Source: an uncultured Lachnospiraceae bacterium (GTDB lineage Bacteria; Bacillota; Clostridia; Lachnospirales; Lachnospiraceae). From it: a stretch of DNA of 32,934 bases. A model generated the notes under the pieces. The model saw nothing but the letters and a program-made list of their open reading frames with translations, made no database searches and had not been told where the DNA came from. The stretch lies in assembly GCA_910586615.1 (NCBI GenBank), contig CAJUJP010000036.1, positions 1 through 32,934 of the forward strand. The letters run 5' to 3'. The position numbers and the translations under genes are program-made. Below, one piece after another: positions 31,060-32,934 of the stretch. The stretch's first letter is position 1. Every line of letters begins with the position of its first letter.

Positions 31060-32394
31060 TCACCACGACACTCCATTTTCAAAAAGCATGATCTCTTCCT
31101 GCAGAAAGCCCGTAACCCTTCCACTCATAATCCGGTTTTCCAGATCTGATGAACCATCCGCCTCTACTGCCGCCTTAATATACTGGGGGGTGTGCCCGAC
31201 CCAGTATATTTTCCCATCTATCTCCTTTTTTTCCTCAAAAAGCACTTCCACCGCGCTGCCGATGAACCCCGCGCGATAATCATGAGACATCTGTTTCTCA
31301 ATTTCTGCCAGCGCCGCACTGCGCCTGCCTTTCTCCGCCTCTGTAAGCTGCCCTTCCATCACTGCAGCCGGAGTACCCTTCCGCCTGGAATACTTGAAAA
31401 TATGCATTTCATAAAATTGTACCTTACGCACAAATTCCAGCGTCTCCTCAAATTCTGCTTCCGTCTCTCCCGGAAAGCCCGCGATAACATCCGTTGTGAT
31501 GGCCGGATTCTGATAATACTTTCTGAGAATCTCTGTCGTCCGAAAGTATTCCCCGCTGCTGTAGCGTCTATTCATTCTTTTCAGGACCGTATCACAGCCG
31601 CTCTGCAAAGACAGGTGGAAATGAGGACAAATCTTCGGCATGGCGCTGATACTGCAGGCAAATTCTTCCGCCACAATACGGGGTTCCAGCGACCCCAGCC
31701 GGATCCGGTCAAGTCCATCTATACCATGTAATGCGGTGAGAAGCTTAAGTAACTCCGATCCGCCCCTGTCAACGCCGTAAGAACTGATATGAATGCCGGT
31801 GAGCACGATCTCCCGGTATCCTGCCGCCACGATTCCCCGCACTTCACGCAGAATATCTTCCTCCCGCCGGCTTCTGACCCGCCCTCTTGCATAGGGGATA
31901 ATGCAGTAGGAACAAAACTGGTTACAGCCGTCCTGTATCTTAATACAGGCTCTGGTATGTTCCGCGGTTCTGCCCAGGGTCATTTCCTCGTATTCGTCTG
32001 TATGGTTGATGTCGATGATCCGGGTTACAGCAGTGTCTCTGCCTGTCCGCCCGTCCAGATATTCTTCCAGAATCGGCACCAGATCCTTCTTCCGGTTATT
32101 GCCTATCGCCAGGTCTATGGCCTCATCCTGTACCACTGTCTCCCCGCCGGTCTGCACATAACAACCCACGGCCACCACCACGGCATCAGGGTTCTGTTTC
32201 CTTGCACGGTGCAGCATCTGCCGGCTTTTCCTGTCCGCAATATTTGTCACCGTACACGTATTTATAATGTAGATATCGGCTGCTTCATCAAATGGTACAA
32301 TTTTGTATCCCTTTTCTTGTAACATTTGTTGCATAACGTCCATTTCATATCCGTTTACTTTGCAGCCCAGATTATGTAATGCTACACTTTTCAT
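31060..32394 (-). CDS. mtaB: tRNA (N6-threonylcarbamoyladenosine-37) methylthiotransferase MtaB
   Basis: A radical-SAM enzyme that adds a methylthio group to t6A37 of tRNAs. The 444-aa protein has the full architecture. The N-terminal UPF0004 domain carries the auxiliary cluster cysteines Cys11, Cys47 and Cys78 (NLGCKVNGYE, NTCTVTN, VGCYVQ). The radical-SAM motif is Cys157-x3-Cys161-x2-Cys164 (DGCNQFCSYCIIPYARGRVRSR). A C-terminal TRAM domain follows (about 370-440). The N-terminal NLGCKVNGYE marks the MtaB clade rather than MiaB. It is upstream of ireB and divergent from the HPr-like gene. RBS GCGGGGA is modest. Confidence 0.93.
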   Translation of the reverse strand: MKSVALHNLGCKVNGYEMDVMQQMLQEKGYKIVPFDEAADIYIINTCTVTNIADRKSRQMLHRARKQNPDAVVVAVGCYVQTGGETVVQDEAIDLAIGNNRKKDLVPILEEYLDGRTGRDTAVTRIIDINHTDEYEEMTLGRTAEHTRACIKIQDGCNQFCSYCIIPYARGRVRSRREEDILREVRGIVAAGYREIVLTGIHISSYGVDRGGSELLKLLTALHGIDGLDRIRLGSLEPRIVAEEFACSISAMPKICPHFHLSLQSGCDTVLKRMNRRYSSGEYFRTTEILRKYYQNPAITTDVIAGFPGETEAEFEETLEFVRKVQFYEMHIFKYSRRKGTPAAVMEGQLTEAEKGRRSAALAEIEKQMSHDYRAGFIGSAVEVLFEEKKEIDGKIYWVGHTPQYIKAAVEADGSSDLENRIMSGRVTGFLQEEIMLFENGVSW

Positions 32395-32427
32395 AGTAAT
32401 CCCCGCATTTTTTGTATTGTTTTATCA

Positions 32428-32456
32428 TTGACTTTTGAGCTTCCAACATTTAGTAT
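32428..32456 (+). promoter_or_regulatory. Promoter of the HPr-like gene
   Basis: TTGACT at 32428-32433 and TAGTAT at 32451-32456 on the plus strand, spaced by 17 bp; the start should be near 32463. Confidence 0.55.
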
Positions 32457-32498
32457 TATAGCAGAAGGTATGAAAAATCCAAAGGAGGTAGTTCTGAA

Positions 32499-32729
32499 AT
32501 GAAAACAGTACAGATTTCTTTAAATTCTATCGATAAGGTTAAATCTTTTGTAAATGATATTACAAAGTTTGATTATGACTTTGATCTTGTATCCGGCAGA
32601 TACGTTATCGATGCGAAGTCTATCATGGGTATCTTCAGCTTAGATTTATCCAAACCGATCGATTTGAACATCCATGCTGAAGACGGTACTGACGAAGTTC
32701 TCGCAGCATTGAAACCGTACATTATGTAA
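32499..32729 (+). CDS. HPr-like protein without the active-site histidine
   Basis: The 76 residues align along the whole HPr fold. The regulatory-serine segment is well kept: AKSIMGIFSLDL, with Ser41 at the place of Ser46 of B. subtilis HPr. The active-site segment, normally GxHARPA, reads NSIDKVK: Asp12 stands where the phosphorylated His15 should be, and the following Arg is Val. It therefore cannot work as an ordinary PTS phosphocarrier. It resembles Crh in having lost His15 but differs elsewhere, and it may act through the serine face (HPr kinase/CcpA) or have another role. The strong RBS AAAGGAGGT, own promoter and own terminator suggest high expression. Confidence 0.82.
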   Translation: MKTVQISLNSIDKVKSFVNDITKFDYDFDLVSGRYVIDAKSIMGIFSLDLSKPIDLNIHAEDGTDEVLAALKPYIM

Positions 32730-32735
32730 CATCTT

Positions 32736-32824
32736 CATCATGCTTTCCGTTGCAGAATAACGGATACATGATTATCAGGACTGTACAGGAAGTATGTACA
32801 GTATTTCAATTTATCAGCATGATG
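32736..32824 (+). other. Branched structured 3' UTR of the HPr-like gene
   Basis: CATCATGC (32736-32743) pairs with GCATGATG (32817-32824), enclosing two hairpins: CCGTT/AACGG (32747-32763) and ACTGTACA/TGTACAGT (32780-32802, loop GGAAGTA). The result is a three-way junction just before the terminator. It could stabilise the mRNA or be released as a small RNA. Confidence 0.55.
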
Positions 32825-32826
32825 CA

Positions 32827-32854
32827 GAGCAAGCCTGTCGGCTTGCTCTTTTTT
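32827..32854 (+). terminator. Intrinsic terminator of the HPr-like gene
   Basis: GAGCAAGCC and GGCTTGCTC form a perfect 9-bp stem with the loop TGTC, followed by six T residues. Textbook form. Confidence 0.95.
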
Positions 32855-32934
32855 ATGACATAGAATTAGGGTGTCAAAGGGTACTCTGTCAACTTTGCAT
32901 AGGCAGATTGCACAAATATGTTCGTGAAGCTGTC

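Noticed and set aside
1..32934. CRISPR array, prophage or complete IS element
   Set aside because: No regularly spaced repeats, phage genes or transposase frames were seen.

Overview
The window looks like chromosomal DNA of a Gram-positive, low-to-mid GC Clostridia, most likely a Lachnospiraceae gut anaerobe. The pointers are strong AAGGAGG-type ribosome binding sites, TTGACA/TATAAT promoters, the ireB-ruvX-yrzB order, RNase J, a YlbF protein, type III glutamine synthetases, and an ftsEX operon that carries an M23 activator and a PucR-type regulator. There is no phage, no complete IS element and no CRISPR array. Gene names rest on motifs read by eye; no database search was run.

Layout. (1) 1-1710 is an eroded accessory patch on the minus strand. 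It holds a DUF1016 nuclease-family gene broken at its 3' end beside a short tandem duplication, a perfect 24-bp palindrome in front of that gene, an AAA ATPase pseudogene whose Walker A glycine codon has become TGA, and a 140-bp MITE-like element with 15-bp terminal inverted repeats and an 8-bp target duplication. (2) 1718-12963 is a nitrogen-assimilation island with two divergent operons. On the minus strand are glnN1 (type III glutamine synthetase), an Amt ammonium channel fused to a P-II domain, purF and a small unknown ORF. On the plus strand are a three-gene split glutamate synthase (amidotransferase, ferredoxin-FMN synthase, GXGXG), a short type I glutamine synthetase-like gene and an ANTAR antiterminator with a degenerate receiver. 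The 386 bp between them carry back-to-back sigma-A promoters, a 12-bp direct repeat lying between the two -35 boxes, and a long leader hairpin/terminator in each direction. (3) 13044-19918, minus strand: regulator, ftsE, ftsX, envC-like M23 protein, ctpA-like S41 protease, and a mannose-1-phosphate guanylyltransferase, i.e. an envelope and division operon. (4) 20310-22403: a lone YjfB-type small protein, a CvfB-like RNA-binding protein, an acyl-ACP thioesterase and tRNA-Gln(CUG), whose promoter is preceded by helically phased A-tracts. (5) 22739-32394, minus strand: a second type III glutamine synthetase, then a block resembling the B. subtilis yrzL-yrrK-yrzB-yrrL-yrrM-yrrO neighbourhood (mtaB, ireB, ruvX, DUF1292, RNase J, ylbF family, MltG-like stub, trmR-like, U32). 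(6) 32499-32854: an HPr-like protein lacking the active-site histidine, with a strongly structured 3' UTR.

How the parts fit. Ammonium enters through Amt, with the fused P-II domain as a probable built-in gate. GlnN/GlnA make glutamine. The split, probably ferredoxin-fed, glutamate synthase recycles it to glutamate, and PurF spends it on purines. The ANTAR protein is the obvious candidate to act on the two leader attenuators. That divergent, attenuated, P-II-linked nitrogen/purine module is the most interesting system here. Its individual families are known; the regulatory arrangement is what deserves testing.
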